Positions 25,565 through 34,514 are shown, counted from the first letter of the stretch. The stretch is 64,000 bases of DNA from Candidatus Zhuqueibacterota bacterium (GCA_022616415.1 JAKEEU010000362.1:1-64000); one strand, 5' to 3'. Notes: generated from the sequence alone by a model not told the origin. Made by a program: numbers and translations.

Positions 25565-26491
25565 TCAATTCAAAATATGGGTTTCGGGATTGATTGCTTT
25601 GCCGTCGACCCACACTTCGTAGTGCAAATGGGGGCCGGTGGCACGGCCGGTTTCGCCCACCAAACCGATGACGTCCCAGCGGTCGACAACCTGGCCGACT
25701 TTGACCAGCACTTTGGAAAGATGGCCATAAAGCGTTCTCAGGCCGTTGCCGTGATCGATAACGACCATCTTGCCAAACCCTTGTCCGGGCCTGTAGCTGT
25801 TTTCAGCTTTTTCCACGCGTCCGGCGGCGGTGGCATAGACCTCCGTGCCGGGTTCTGCCGAAACATCGACGCCGTCATGGTGCTTGGGCCGATCGATAAA
25901 CGGATCTAGGCGAATGCCGAATTTGTCCGTGAAGCGCCCGTAGCCTTCCAGCACTGGGCGAATCGATGGTGTGTGCTTGATGCGCGTCGAATCTTCCCGC
26001 AGTTTCTCGCGCACTTCTTTGGCATTGTCGAAATGCAGCTTGATGCGGCGTTCGAGGGCGTCCACGGCCAAATTGACCTGTTTGGTTTGATTTTTCAAGT
26101 CTGCTGGCAGCGCATTGAGCTCGGGATTCTCTTCGCTCGCTCCCCCAATGCCTACCTTGCGCCAATCCTCGTCGATGGGAGCAAAACCGACGCGTTTGCG
26201 CAGATCATCGCCATCGCGTTCGACGATTTGCATTTGCGCCTCTATGCGCGTCACTTTGTTGTTGAGTTGCTGCAGTTGGTTGGTGAGAGTTTGGTTGGTT
26301 TTGCTCAATGAGGAAATACGGACGTTGTGATAAGCGTCGGTAAACAGGGCGATGGAGGATCCTACCAATAGGAGCATGACCACGAATGAGGAGAACATAA
26401 TTGAAAGAATCCTCTTCCACGTTAAATTAAGGGATTTAACTTCCGACCCCTGCATCGAAAAATAGATCAGCTTGATCTTTTTATCGCGCAT
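25565..26491 (-). CDS. M23-family membrane-anchored peptidase
   Basis: A 308-residue protein. A basic N-terminus (KKIKLIYF) leads to one transmembrane helix (about 29-50, ILSIMFSSFVVMLLLVGSSI). A coiled coil follows (about 60-100, LSKTNQTLTNQLQQLNNKVTRI), then a LytM/M23 domain with HDGVD (the metal-binding H-x3-D), VIDHGNGLRTLYGHLSKV and HLHYEV (H-x-H). It should act in the periplasm on peptidoglycan cross-links or as a scaffold. GGAGGAAGGGAAAA precedes the ATG. A terminator follows. Confidence 0.92.
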   Translation of the reverse strand: MRDKKIKLIYFSMQGSEVKSLNLTWKRILSIMFSSFVVMLLLVGSSIALFTDAYHNVRISSLSKTNQTLTNQLQQLNNKVTRIEAQMQIVERDGDDLRKRVGFAPIDEDWRKVGIGGASEENPELNALPADLKNQTKQVNLAVDALERRIKLHFDNAKEVREKLREDSTRIKHTPSIRPVLEGYGRFTDKFGIRLDPFIDRPKHHDGVDVSAEPGTEVYATAAGRVEKAENSYRPGQGFGKMVVIDHGNGLRTLYGHLSKVLVKVGQVVDRWDVIGLVGETGRATGPHLHYEVWVDGKAINPETHILN

Positions 26492-26929
26492 TTTTCCCTT
26501 CCTCCGTAAATTGTGCAGAGACCTGGTCGTTGTTTAGGCGTTTGCTTAAAAAACAAAATTCCTTCGGTGTCTTTGCAGGCGAAGACGACATAAACGAAAA
26601 AACCGACGACGTTAACGACACCTTGCGCGCTGTGTTTACGTAACTGCCAACCCAACACCCAGATACCAAAGAGTCGAATTTATATATCGAGGAGCAGGAT
26701 GATTCAGCGCAAAAAACGACGGCTGAACAAAAAATCACCCAACTTAAAAATGATTCATCGAATTGCATTCAATATAACCAAAAGCTATTTTGAAGTCAAG
26801 TAAAAAATTTGGGGCTGTGACAATCTTGTAACAAAAAAAATTCGGCTCGAATCCGCGAGGGTTCAACGCAAAACTCAAACGCCTCGTTCTGGCGGGGTTT
26901 CTTTCACGCCCGCCGAAGCGAAATTCGAT
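26492..26929. other. Intergenic stretch between M23 peptidase and sigma factor genes
   Basis: About 440 bp, AT-rich in its middle. Short open frames on the minus strand lack ribosome sites and look non-coding. A GC stem (GGCGGG / CCCGCC) at 26893-26919 just after the sigma factor stop may act in its termination, but no T-run follows it. Confidence 0.5.
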
Positions 26930-27787
26930 TCAGCCCAGATAACTTCGCAAGGGTTTGCTGCGCGAAGCATGGCGCAGGCGCTTGATGGCCTTCTCTTTAA
27001 TTTGCCGGACGCGCTCGCGCGTCAGCTTGAAGCGTTCGCCGATTTCTTCCAAAGTCAGCGGGTGCTCCCGTCCCAAGCCAAAATAAAGCTTGACCACCTC
27101 GGCTTCCCTTCTCGTCAAGGTGGAGAGCGCTCTTTCGACTTCGATTTTGAGCGATTCGGTCATCAATGAGCTGTCGGGCGCGGGCATCTCTTGATTTTCG
27201 ATAACGTCCAGCAGCCGGCTCTCTTCATCTTGATTGAACGGGGCATCGAGTGAGAGGTGTTTGCCGGAGATTTTCAGCGTGTCGGCGACATCGTGAAGGG
27301 TCATCTCCAACTGGTCGGCAATCTCGTGCGGCAGGGGCTCGCGCTCAAATTCCTGCTCCAATGCGCTGAAGGCTTTTGCCACCTTGTTGATGGCGCCGAC
27401 GCGATTCAGCGGCAGGCGCACGACGCGGGACTGTTCCGCGAGCGCTTGTAGAATGGACTGGCGAATCCACCACACCGCATAGGAAATGAATTTGAACCCC
27501 CGGGTCTCGTCGAAACGATTGGCGGCTTTGATGAGCCCCAAATTGCCTTCATTGATCAAATCCCCTAAAGACGGCCCTTGATTCTGATACTGCTTGGCCA
27601 CGCTCACCACAAAGCGCAAATTTGCCTTGGTGAGCTTTTCCAGGGCGTCTTGGTCCCCCTTTTTGATCCGCTTGGCTAATTCAATTTCGTCCTCGGCCGA
27701 TAGTAGCGGCACTTCGCCGATTTCTTGGAGATACTTCTCGAGCGTCTGGTCGGTTCGCGAACGGCTACCACCAGTGAGCTTTGCCAC
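26930..27787 (-). CDS. rpoD: Primary-type sigma-70 factor (RpoD-like, short form)
   Basis: A 285-residue sigma factor with region 1.2 (LEKYLQEIGEVPLLSAEDEIELA), region 2 (NLRFVVSVAKQYQ, LGDLINEGNLGLIKAANRFDE, FISYAVWWIRQSILQAL), region 3, and region 4 (ALSTLTRREAEVVKLYFGL, TLEEIGERFKLTRERVRQIKEKAIKRLRH). It lacks region 1.1 and the long non-conserved region of proteobacterial RpoD, as in Bacteroidetes. The start is GTG after AAAGGAGGGA. The promoter at 27847-27875 is close to consensus. It could instead be a secondary group 2 factor, if a second copy exists elsewhere. Confidence 0.9.
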   Translation of the reverse strand: MAKLTGGSRSRTDQTLEKYLQEIGEVPLLSAEDEIELAKRIKKGDQDALEKLTKANLRFVVSVAKQYQNQGPSLGDLINEGNLGLIKAANRFDETRGFKFISYAVWWIRQSILQALAEQSRVVRLPLNRVGAINKVAKAFSALEQEFEREPLPHEIADQLEMTLHDVADTLKISGKHLSLDAPFNQDEESRLLDVIENQEMPAPDSSLMTESLKIEVERALSTLTRREAEVVKLYFGLGREHPLTLEEIGERFKLTRERVRQIKEKAIKRLRHASRSKPLRSYLG

Positions 27788-27846
27788 ACTCCCTCCTTTC
27801 TGGTGATCTCTTCCGTTACTTATATTTCAGACATATACAGCAAGGC

Positions 27847-27875
27847 AATATACAAATTTTTGCAATTATTGTCAA
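27847..27875 (-). promoter_or_regulatory. Promoter of the RpoD-like sigma gene
   Basis: On the minus strand TTGACA and TATATT are separated by exactly 17 bp, about 60 bp upstream of the GTG start at 27787. Confidence 0.75.
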
Positions 27876-28026
27876 TATTTTCGTTGCAATCTTGCCTGCT
27901 TTCGTCCGTTCGCACCGCCGCCGAATTTGTAACCAAAATTAAACTTGGAAATCCGGCTTTTCTTGCTAATTTTCAAAGACGCCCGTTTTTTTGATCTCAA
28001 GCTCGAAGCCTTGTAACATTGAAGCC

Positions 28027-29322
28027 ATGAAAAAACTTTTTTGTCCCGGCGCATTTATTTATACTCATTGCAGGTTGATTTGTCATGTCATTTCTCAGCG
28101 AAGCAATCCTTTAGAAACCAAGAGGTTGCTTCGGCTACGCCTTGCGGAGCCCCGAAAAGCGGGACAAAAAGCACCTCGCCATGACTGTAATTTTAACCCA
28201 AAACGAGTATATTGGCCGCTGATAGTTTACGTCCTTATTACTTACTCACCGAAAAGCCCGGCTGCGGAAACTCCAGCCGCCAAGTTACCTAAATTTCATA
28301 TCAGCGCCTCCGGCCAGGCCGGGAAAATTGATTCGTTAGTGCGACAGGTGATCAACCGCACCATTGCCCAGAAGTACGGAGAGGCTTTAGCTCTGGCCGA
28401 TTGCGTCGTTAAATTCGCGCCGGAAGAGCCAGTCGGCCATTTTTTTCGCGCCGCGGTTTTGCAAGCGCGCATACTGGATTACGGAAGCTTGGAAGACGAG
28501 AAGGCTTTTTTTAGCGCCACCGGTACGTGCCGCAAGCTGGCGCAAAAAAAGCTGCGGCAGAACGTTAAAGACGCCTGGGCGCATTTTTTTCTTGGCAGCG
28601 CTTTAGGCTATGAGGCTTTTTTTCTCGGCAAAAAAAAGCGCTATTTCGAGGCGTTTCGCACCGGCTGGCAATGCATTCAACATTTGGAGGCGGCGCTCAA
28701 ACACGATCCCGAGCTTTACGATGCCTATCTCGGCATTGGCACTTACAAATATTATCGCAGCAAGATGAGCAAAAGCTTCACCTGGCTGCCGTTCGTCGAC
28801 GACGAGCGGGCGCTGGGGATTCGCATGGTGCGGCAAGCGATCGCAAACGGGCGCTACAGCCGGTCAGCCGCGATCAACGGCTTGAGCTGGATTCTCATGG
28901 ATGAAAACCGCTCCAAAGAGGCGCTGGCTTTGGTGGATTCGGCGCTGACGATTTATCCGGGCAGCCGGTTCTTTCTCTGGGCCGCGGCGGCGGCGGCGTA
29001 TCGAGTCAAGCGTTATGACCAAGCCGCAGCTTGCTATGGCCAAATTCTGCGGTCGCTGCAAGACGAAAATGTTCTTTCGCCATATATCGAGTTGGTGTGC
29101 CGCACGCGCCTGGCCAGAGCCTATCAAGCGGCAAAAAAAATGGAAGACGCCTGCCGGGAATTGCAGCATATCGGTGCGCTCGATTTGTCAAAAGATGATC
29201 GTAGCCGTGGCGAAGCGTTTCTTAAAGAAGTAGCTTTGTACCGAAAAGAATGTGAGGGCCGACTAACCGGTACCCGCCATCAGAATAGTCCAAACGGATC
29301 GAAAGCCCGCACGAACCAATGA
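28027..29322 (+). CDS. TPR-repeat protein with repeat DNA in its 5' end
   Basis: About 431 residues from the ATG at 28027. Residues 20-62 are encoded by a copy of the dispersed palindromic repeat. After it comes a hydrophobic stretch (WPLIVYVLITYSPKSPAAE) that looks like a signal peptide. The body is TPR-like helical pairs (YGEALALADCVVKFAPEEPVGHFF, WIHFFLGSALGYEAF-type, ALKHDPELYDAYLGIGTYKYY, EALALVDSALTIYPGSRFF). It is probably an exported protein-interaction protein. Either the repeat entered the leader without breaking the frame, or translation really starts downstream of it; no convincing ribosome site was found for either. Confidence 0.7.
   Translation: MKKLFCPGAFIYTHCRLICHVISQRSNPLETKRLLRLRLAEPRKAGQKAPRHDCNFNPKRVYWPLIVYVLITYSPKSPAAETPAAKLPKFHISASGQAGKIDSLVRQVINRTIAQKYGEALALADCVVKFAPEEPVGHFFRAAVLQARILDYGSLEDEKAFFSATGTCRKLAQKKLRQNVKDAWAHFFLGSALGYEAFFLGKKKRYFEAFRTGWQCIQHLEAALKHDPELYDAYLGIGTYKYYRSKMSKSFTWLPFVDDERALGIRMVRQAIANGRYSRSAAINGLSWILMDENRSKEALALVDSALTIYPGSRFFLWAAAAAAYRVKRYDQAAACYGQILRSLQDENVLSPYIELVCRTRLARAYQAAKKMEDACRELQHIGALDLSKDDRSRGEAFLKEVALYRKECEGRLTGTRHQNSPNGSKARTNQ
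28085..28211 (+). repeat. Dispersed palindromic repeat, copy 3
   Basis: It shares with copy 1 the CTCAGCGAAGCAATCCTTT arm, the AGGTTGCTTCGGC arm, and the downstream CATGACTGTAATTTTA ... CGAGTATA tail. It carries an extra segment of about 30 bp (around TACGCCTTGCGGAGCCCCG) between the GGC and AAAAAGC blocks. It lies inside the 5' part of the TPR gene frame. Confidence 0.85.
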
Positions 29323-29431
29323 GAGCGTGTTTGGAAAATTACTGACCGGTCACTTTTACGTACAAAAAGCTCTACATTTCAACCACTTTAAGTGGCCAGT
29401 CAGTCTCATTTTTTACTTTTCAAACACTCTC
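29321..29431. repeat. MITE-like inverted-repeat element
   Basis: A 111-bp sequence with imperfect terminal inverted repeats. The left end is GAGAGCGTGTTTGGAAAA then TTACTGACCGGTCACTT. The right end, read in reverse, is GAGAGTGTTTGAAAAG then GACTGACTGGCCACTT. The GAGAGTGTTTG terminus resembles insertion-sequence ends. It carries no gene and abuts the stop of the TPR gene. No clear target-site duplication was found. Confidence 0.6.
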
Positions 29432-29548
29432 TGAGACAGAGATTGGCAATATTGTCTCACCTTGGATGCGCCAACTGAATCCAAACGAGACATTTTTTTG
29501 CAGGGGATCATCGTTTCGCCGCCGTCTTCCCTTGGTGACACTGGCGCA

Positions 29549-30781
29549 ATGAATACAAACGTTTACGCCAAGCTCAAAGCAAGCAGATCAAAGCTGGAGC
29601 GAATTTTGCAAGTTGCGCGTAGGTTTATCAACTTGCTCGTTTGCCAGCTTGACAAAATTTTTGCCAAAGAGGCCTCCGCAGTTCATAACCTCTTTGGTAT
29701 ACTTACAAGACAAACATATCGTGCGCGTCACAACTTGGCTCGTTCTCTAATCATGCGTTTTCTTATTATTCTCAGTCTCGGCTTATTAATTAGTATAGCG
29801 TATTCCGCCTTCACGGTTGATAGCGCCGCTTTGAGCGCGTTCAGCCAATTCTCGGCAACATGTATTTTGGTTCTGGCCGGCATGTTGATTTTGCCTTGGC
29901 TGGCCGATACGATTCGTTTGCAAATTTGGCTGCGCTTTCTCGGCAAGCGCGAGCGGTTCACCGAAGTGTTTCGCATGACGCTCGCTTCGGAAATGGCCTC
30001 GGCTTTGGTGCCGGCAGCCATTGGCGGCAACGGCGCGAGATTGGGCTGGCTGATCACCCACGGCATCGCGCCGGGAGCCGCCAGCTCGATTATGCTGTTG
30101 TCAGCGCTGGAAGACATGCTCTTTTTCGCGCTCGCCGTGCCCGCAGCGCTATTGCTCTCTTCGGAAGCGCAGGTGGGCATTTCACCGGATAAACTGTGGG
30201 ATATGCTGCAAACGCACGAACTCACCGGCATGCGAGGAATCGGTTTTCTTACTATGGGAATAATTGCGCTTGGCTCAATGGGATGGATTTTGTGGAAACT
30301 GGTGCCAGAGCGTTTCAAAGCGCGCTTAATTAAATTAAACGACAAAATCAAGCAGCAGATCGTTTTGGCAAAACAGACGCTACGACAAATGATAGTCCGC
30401 GGCGGTTGGCGCTTTTTCGTCACCGTCAGCCTTTCCGGCTTACATTGGGCCTGCCGCTTCAGCATGTTAACCGTGCTGCTCGTCGGCTTGCACCACTACG
30501 TCGATCCGTTCAATTTCTTCGCCTCGCAATGGCTGGTTTTCATGCTGATGAAGCTCTTCCCCTCGCCGGGCGGAACCGGCGGCGCCGAGCTGGCGTTCCT
30601 CGCGCTCTATCAATCTTTCCTGCCGGAAAATCTGTTGGGATTGTTGGTAGGCGCCTGGCGGGTGTTGACGTTCACTCTGCCGGTGGGTTTGGCGACGCTG
30701 ATATTTTTAGCACTGGTGCGAAAAGGCGCGTTTATCGATTTGAAGTCGTTCGGGATGAAGAAAGCGGTGGAAGCGGCGTAG
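29549..30781 (+). CDS. UPF0104 / LPG-synthase-type transmembrane protein
   Basis: About 410 residues with eight or more membrane helices. Conserved family features include SALVPAAIGGNGARLGWLITHG, ALEDMLFFAL, and SQWLVFMLMKLFPSPGGTGGAELAFLALY with a Pro/Gly-rich re-entrant motif. The family is the membrane (flippase) half of MprF and related lysylphosphatidylglycerol synthase-like proteins, also linked to polyprenyl glycan synthesis. No soluble aminoacyltransferase domain is attached. The start is uncertain; 29549 gives a 68-residue basic N-terminal region, and an ATG at 29752 just before the first helix is an alternative. The substrate is unknown. Confidence 0.8.
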   Translation: MNTNVYAKLKASRSKLERILQVARRFINLLVCQLDKIFAKEASAVHNLFGILTRQTYRARHNLARSLIMRFLIILSLGLLISIAYSAFTVDSAALSAFSQFSATCILVLAGMLILPWLADTIRLQIWLRFLGKRERFTEVFRMTLASEMASALVPAAIGGNGARLGWLITHGIAPGAASSIMLLSALEDMLFFALAVPAALLLSSEAQVGISPDKLWDMLQTHELTGMRGIGFLTMGIIALGSMGWILWKLVPERFKARLIKLNDKIKQQIVLAKQTLRQMIVRGGWRFFVTVSLSGLHWACRFSMLTVLLVGLHHYVDPFNFFASQWLVFMLMKLFPSPGGTGGAELAFLALYQSFLPENLLGLLVGAWRVLTFTLPVGLATLIFLALVRKGAFIDLKSFGMKKAVEAA

Positions 30782-30806
30782 TGATTTCCAATAGTAGGAA
30801 ATAGTG

Positions 30807-31583
30807 CTATGCAAGCTTGATAAGCTCTTCGAAACAAAGTCGCGCTTCAGTCTTGAGGTCCTCAATGTCGGATTCCCGAATCAAAATGTTGCGGTTGTGC
30901 GCTCCCCAATCTCCGATACGTTTAAGTTTGGGTAGAGCCCCCAACGCATTTCTTGAAAGCCCAAAAGGATTGGTGGCCAGGAGGTCGTCAATAAGTCGTT
31001 CTAATTTATAATAGTGTCCGGTTGCAGAATTTCGGGCTGTTGCGGTACTGCCTTTTTTCTCGTGAACCTGAATAATCAGAGTTTCAAGCAGACGCCGCAT
31101 AAGAACACTACAGCCGTTGTATGCCCCGTTCCGAAAGCAACGATTAATCTCAAAAGTAATTTCTCTCACATATTTATCTTTTCCTTTGAACATTATATGA
31201 TCTTCAGGAAGGATCACCCCTGCCGTAACAGCCAAAGCCATTTCAACTCGATATATCTCCGGCCTAGCCTGCAAGAACCAGAGCGTCTTCAATTCCTCAA
31301 TAGCTTGTTTATGATCATCAATATTGCCCGGAAAATCCGCAACAAGAAGATTGACTCGATTTGAAAACTTTTTTATAGCGCGAGCAACGAGAGGAAAAGA
31401 ATCGCGAGGGAAATTCTTCACCAATTCTGCAGAGCGTGTCCTAAGCTCGGCAAGACGTCCTCTGAAATCTTTGGTCTTAGGATCTTCGTATTGCAAAGCA
31501 ACAAAACTCGGGCCGACAGAAGAAAGAATTTCTCCAAGGTCGTCAAGCAATTCATCCATCTCGGCCAATTCACGAGGTCCCAT
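30807..31583 (-). CDS. Unknown soluble protein with DUF4145-like C-terminus
   Basis: A 258-residue protein. The N-terminal half is acidic and helical (MDELLDDLGEILSSVGP, DFRGRLAELRTRSAELVKNF). The C-terminal half has REITFEINRCFRNGAYNGCS, VLMRRLLETLIIQVHEKKG and PKLKRIGDWGAHN. The pattern of helix, RRLLE, then a late GxxGAHN resembles DUF4145-type domains often found beside defence or nuclease genes. It is second in a two-gene operon with the gene at 31605-32024, 21 bp upstream. Function unknown. Confidence 0.7.
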   Translation of the reverse strand: MGPRELAEMDELLDDLGEILSSVGPSFVALQYEDPKTKDFRGRLAELRTRSAELVKNFPRDSFPLVARAIKKFSNRVNLLVADFPGNIDDHKQAIEELKTLWFLQARPEIYRVEMALAVTAGVILPEDHIMFKGKDKYVREITFEINRCFRNGAYNGCSVLMRRLLETLIIQVHEKKGSTATARNSATGHYYKLERLIDDLLATNPFGLSRNALGALPKLKRIGDWGAHNRNILIRESDIEDLKTEARLCFEELIKLA

Positions 31584-31604
31584 AGCCTTTTATCCTTATT
31601 ATCG

Positions 31605-32024
31605 CTATGGGTTAACATATTTCCAAACTTTTTGCTTTGCACCGTGATCCTTTATGCGCCGGAGCTCTCTTTCGCGAACTAAAGCCTGTAACGGCCCGCT
31701 CAAAGCAGTCAACGGATGAATCCAACCGTGTGCTTGTAGCTCAGATTTTATTTCTGACATTGATCGTGGCACAGCAAAGAATCCCTCATCCCTCAACAAA
31801 AGAATGCGAGTTTTTGTTGAACCTGCCGTCTTCGATAGTCTTGATTTTTCATGAGTTATTCTGCTCAAAGGCTCGTTTACAATTAGTCGGCCGGGCGATT
31901 CTGAAGCCAACAAATGCTGTAAAAAAACCTCGAAGGCTTTTGTTCGCAATTCAGTCTCTGACATATCAGAGACGGCATCTTGGGCCTTTTTTCGTATTTC
32001 TCTCAACTTCTCAGAGGTCAACAT
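31605..32024 (-). CDS. Unknown small protein upstream of a DUF4145-like gene
   Basis: A 139-residue protein not recognised. The N-terminal helices are highly charged (MLTSEKLREIRKKAQDAVSD), followed by a strand/helix region (KAFEVFLQHLLASESPGRLIVN, TRILLLRDEGFFAVPRSMSEI) and a basic C-terminal helix (REREL RRIKDHGAKQKVWKY). GGAGG six bases before the ATG at 32024 decides the start. A consensus promoter lies about 90 bp upstream. With the next gene it forms an isolated two-gene operon facing the core genes, so it may be accessory. Confidence 0.7.
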   Translation of the reverse strand: MLTSEKLREIRKKAQDAVSDMSETELRTKAFEVFLQHLLASESPGRLIVNEPLSRITHEKSRLSKTAGSTKTRILLLRDEGFFAVPRSMSEIKSELQAHGWIHPLTALSGPLQALVRERELRRIKDHGAKQKVWKYVNP

Positions 32025-32113
32025 TTTATCCTCCAATGAATCTTGTCGGTGCTTTCATCAATCGAAATTTGAGTACTTGATCCGAGGATATTCTCCACGC
32101 AAATTGTGAAAAT

Positions 32114-32142
32114 AATATATAAACTGCTCCATGCAATGTCAA
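32114..32142 (-). promoter_or_regulatory. Promoter of the 32024-30807 two-gene operon
   Basis: On the minus strand TTGACA and TATATT are separated by exactly 17 bp, 90 bp upstream of the ATG at 32024. It is one of the closest consensus matches in the window. Confidence 0.75.
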
Positions 32143-32271
32143 GGAATTCCTACAAATATCGCCAAGATTTGATGAACATAACTGACAAAACTGCTGCCTG
32201 CTGTGTTCATCAATCATTTGGGAACATTAAACAGTATGCTGACACAGAGTGATCTAAAAAATATTTGCTCG

Positions 32272-33096
32272 TCACTCATTCGCCATTTTTATCGTCACCG
32301 TCAAATTCTGATCTCCCCGCAGCACCCCGATCTCTACACTTTGGGCTTCTTTTTTCGCGGCAAAGGCTTTCATAAAATCGTCGAAATCGCGCAACTCATC
32401 TTTGTCAAGGCGCAGCAAAATATCTCCGGCGCGCAGGCCGCTTTTACTGGCCGGGCCGTTCTCCATCACGTCCGCGACCAGCACACCCTCACGACGGCCG
32501 AAAAAATCCGCCAAGCTCTCGGTCAATTCCTGCAGCTTGATGCCCCAGCTCGTAATCTCGGTTTGACCGGAGGTTTCTTCTCTTTCTTTCGTCTTTAAAT
32601 CCGACATCGATTGCAGCAAATGCGGCATGGCATAAATCGGCGCCTCGACGCGCAGCGACAGCGCAATCGCATCGCTTGGCCGGGCGTCGATCTGATGCGT
32701 GCGGCCATTTTGCTTCAAGGCAATTTCAGCGTAATAGACACCGTCGCGCAGATCCGTAATCGTCACCTTTTCAACGCGGATTTCCAGAGCTTTGAAAATG
32801 CTGGCGAGCAGATCGTGGGTCAGCGGGCGCTTGGCAGTTTGGCCGTTGCGACCCAATTGGATGGACAGCGCCTGGTCGCCGCCGACGGCAATAGGCAAAA
32901 ATTTCTCCCCGGCTTCATCGGTGAGCACCACGGCGATTTCTTCCTGCCCCATGCTCGCTTGCAGTGAATGGATGCGCATGCGCACCGCTTTGGAATCTTT
33001 TGCCAGCGAGCAGAAACTGGCCATTCCCCAGGCGATGAAAACTAACAACAGGACGGCGAGGCGGCCCCAAAAACCTTGCGAGCGAAAAATTTTCAT
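32272..33096 (-). CDS. Bifunctional nuclease (BFN/DUF151) domain plus PDZ domain protein
   Basis: A 274-residue exported protein. A signal peptide or anchor (FWGRLAVLLLVFIAWGMASFCSL) is followed by a BFN domain (EEIAVVLTDEAGEKFLPIAVG, RPLTHDLLASIFKALEIRVEKV, HQIDARPSDAIALSLRVEAPIY). A PDZ domain completes it (GVLVADVMENGPASKSGLRAGDILLRLD). BFN domains have been assigned nuclease activity in plants and Thermotoga; in this exported, PDZ-fused form the role is unclear. The ATG at 33096 overlaps the RlmD stop as ATGA, so the two genes are coupled. A much longer upstream frame is a shadow of rlmD. Confidence 0.85.
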   Translation of the reverse strand: MKIFRSQGFWGRLAVLLLVFIAWGMASFCSLAKDSKAVRMRIHSLQASMGQEEIAVVLTDEAGEKFLPIAVGGDQALSIQLGRNGQTAKRPLTHDLLASIFKALEIRVEKVTITDLRDGVYYAEIALKQNGRTHQIDARPSDAIALSLRVEAPIYAMPHLLQSMSDLKTKEREETSGQTEITSWGIKLQELTESLADFFGRREGVLVADVMENGPASKSGLRAGDILLRLDKDELRDFDDFMKAFAAKKEAQSVEIGVLRGDQNLTVTIKMANE

Positions 33097-34514
33097 TTTT
33101 CCAAAACTCCCACCACTTCGATGTGGCTTGTGTGCGGAAACATATCGACAGGCTGCGCTTTTTTCAAGCCATAGCCCATCATGGACAATTCTTTCACGTC
33201 GCGCGAAAACGTGCTCGGATTGCAGGAAACGTACACGATGCGCTGCGGCCCCAGCTCGATGAGCTTTTGCACGACTTTGGGATGCATGCCGGCGCGCGGC
33301 GGATCGATGATGACAACGTCCGGCCTGCCCCAGCGCCGCGTGAGAATCGGCACCTGCGCCAGCTCGTCTTTCAAATCGCCGAGCACGAAGTGGCAGTTCA
33401 TCACCTCGTTCAAGCGGCAATTCACGCCGGCATCGTGAATCGCCTGCGGCACGATCTCGAAGCCGACAACCTGTTTGGCCTGCGACGAAACAAAAATCGA
33501 AATCGTCCCGGCGCCGCAATAAAGATCGTACACCGTCTCCTCGCCGGTGAGCCCGGCAAAATCACGCGCCACTGCATAGAGCTTCTCCGCGCCCTCGGTG
33601 TTAGTTTGAAAAAACGAGTTGGCGGAAATGCGAAACAGAAAAGCGCCAATGCGCTCGTGAATGTGGCCTGTTCCGTGCAAAACAATTTCCTCTTCGCCGA
33701 TAGCCACCTGTGCTTTGGAGCGGTTGAGGTTGTGTACGATGGTGGTGATCTGTGGAAATTTCGCGAGCAACGCTTCGGCAAGTTGTTGCACGGCTTCTCG
33801 TCCCTCCGGAACGTCGGCGGTGACGACATTGACCATCACCTCGCCGGTCTTTTTTCCCTCACGAATCACCAGAAAGCGCCAAAAGCCGGTGTGACCGAAA
33901 GTCGTGTACGGCAGCAACGGATGGCGTTCGGTGAAAGCACGCACGACACCGAGAATCTCGTTGCTCATCGCCGATTGCAGGTGGCAATCCTCAATCACCA
34001 GTGTTTTGTCGTAGCGATTGCGGGCGTGCAAGCCGAGCGCAAAATCTTTGGGGAGCTTGACGTCGTTGCCGGCGATCTCCGCGCGCGTCAGCCAGCGCTG
34101 GCGCGAGAACGAGAACTCCATCTTGTTGCGATAGAAAAAAATTTGCGGCGAGCCGATAACCGGGAGCACCGGCGGCTCGGAAATGTCACCGATATGTTCG
34201 AGCAGCTCTGCAACCTGCCGCTGCTTGGAAGCGAGTTGGATCGGATAATCGAGATTTTGCAGCAGGCAACCGCCGCAATCATCGAAATGCCGGCAGCGCG
34301 GCTCGACAAAGTTGGGCGACTGCTGCAGCACTTCGAGCGACCGGGCCTCGGCGTAGCCTTTTTTCTTTTTCACAATCTGCGCGCGTACGCGCTGCCCCGG
34401 CAACGCCTCTTCGACGAAAATCACGTACCCATTCAACCGCGCCACGCCTTTAGTGCCGTAAGCCAGCGATTCGACGTTGAGCTCCAACTCGAGGCCTTTT
34501 TTTAAGTCAAGCAT
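33093..34514 (-). CDS. rlmD: 23S rRNA (uracil-C5)-methyltransferase, RlmD/RumA family
   Basis: A 473-residue RNA methyltransferase. The N-terminal TRAM domain (VESLAYGTKGVARLNGYVIF) is followed by a 4Fe-4S cysteine set (C...HFDDCGGC). The SAM-binding motif is TVYDLYCGAGTISIF, and DPPRAGMHPKVVQKL precedes the catalytic VSCNPSTFSRD with its nucleophilic cysteine. It methylates uracil-5 in 23S rRNA; the exact position (1939, 747 or both) cannot be fixed from sequence. It is translationally coupled to the BFN/PDZ gene downstream. Confidence 0.93.
   Translation of the reverse strand: MLDLKKGLELELNVESLAYGTKGVARLNGYVIFVEEALPGQRVRAQIVKKKKGYAEARSLEVLQQSPNFVEPRCRHFDDCGGCLLQNLDYPIQLASKQRQVAELLEHIGDISEPPVLPVIGSPQIFFYRNKMEFSFSRQRWLTRAEIAGNDVKLPKDFALGLHARNRYDKTLVIEDCHLQSAMSNEILGVVRAFTERHPLLPYTTFGHTGFWRFLVIREGKKTGEVMVNVVTADVPEGREAVQQLAEALLAKFPQITTIVHNLNRSKAQVAIGEEEIVLHGTGHIHERIGAFLFRISANSFFQTNTEGAEKLYAVARDFAGLTGEETVYDLYCGAGTISIFVSSQAKQVVGFEIVPQAIHDAGVNCRLNEVMNCHFVLGDLKDELAQVPILTRRWGRPDVVIIDPPRAGMHPKVVQKLIELGPQRIVYVSCNPSTFSRDVKELSMMGYGLKKAQPVDMFPHTSHIEVVGVLEK

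Noticed and set aside
26481..26768. 95-codon minus-strand open frame between M23 peptidase and sigma genes
   Set aside because: Ser-rich, no ribosome site and no similarity recognised; probably chance.
33123..34505. 460-codon plus-strand open frame
   Set aside because: Antisense shadow of rlmD, which has all catalytic motifs.
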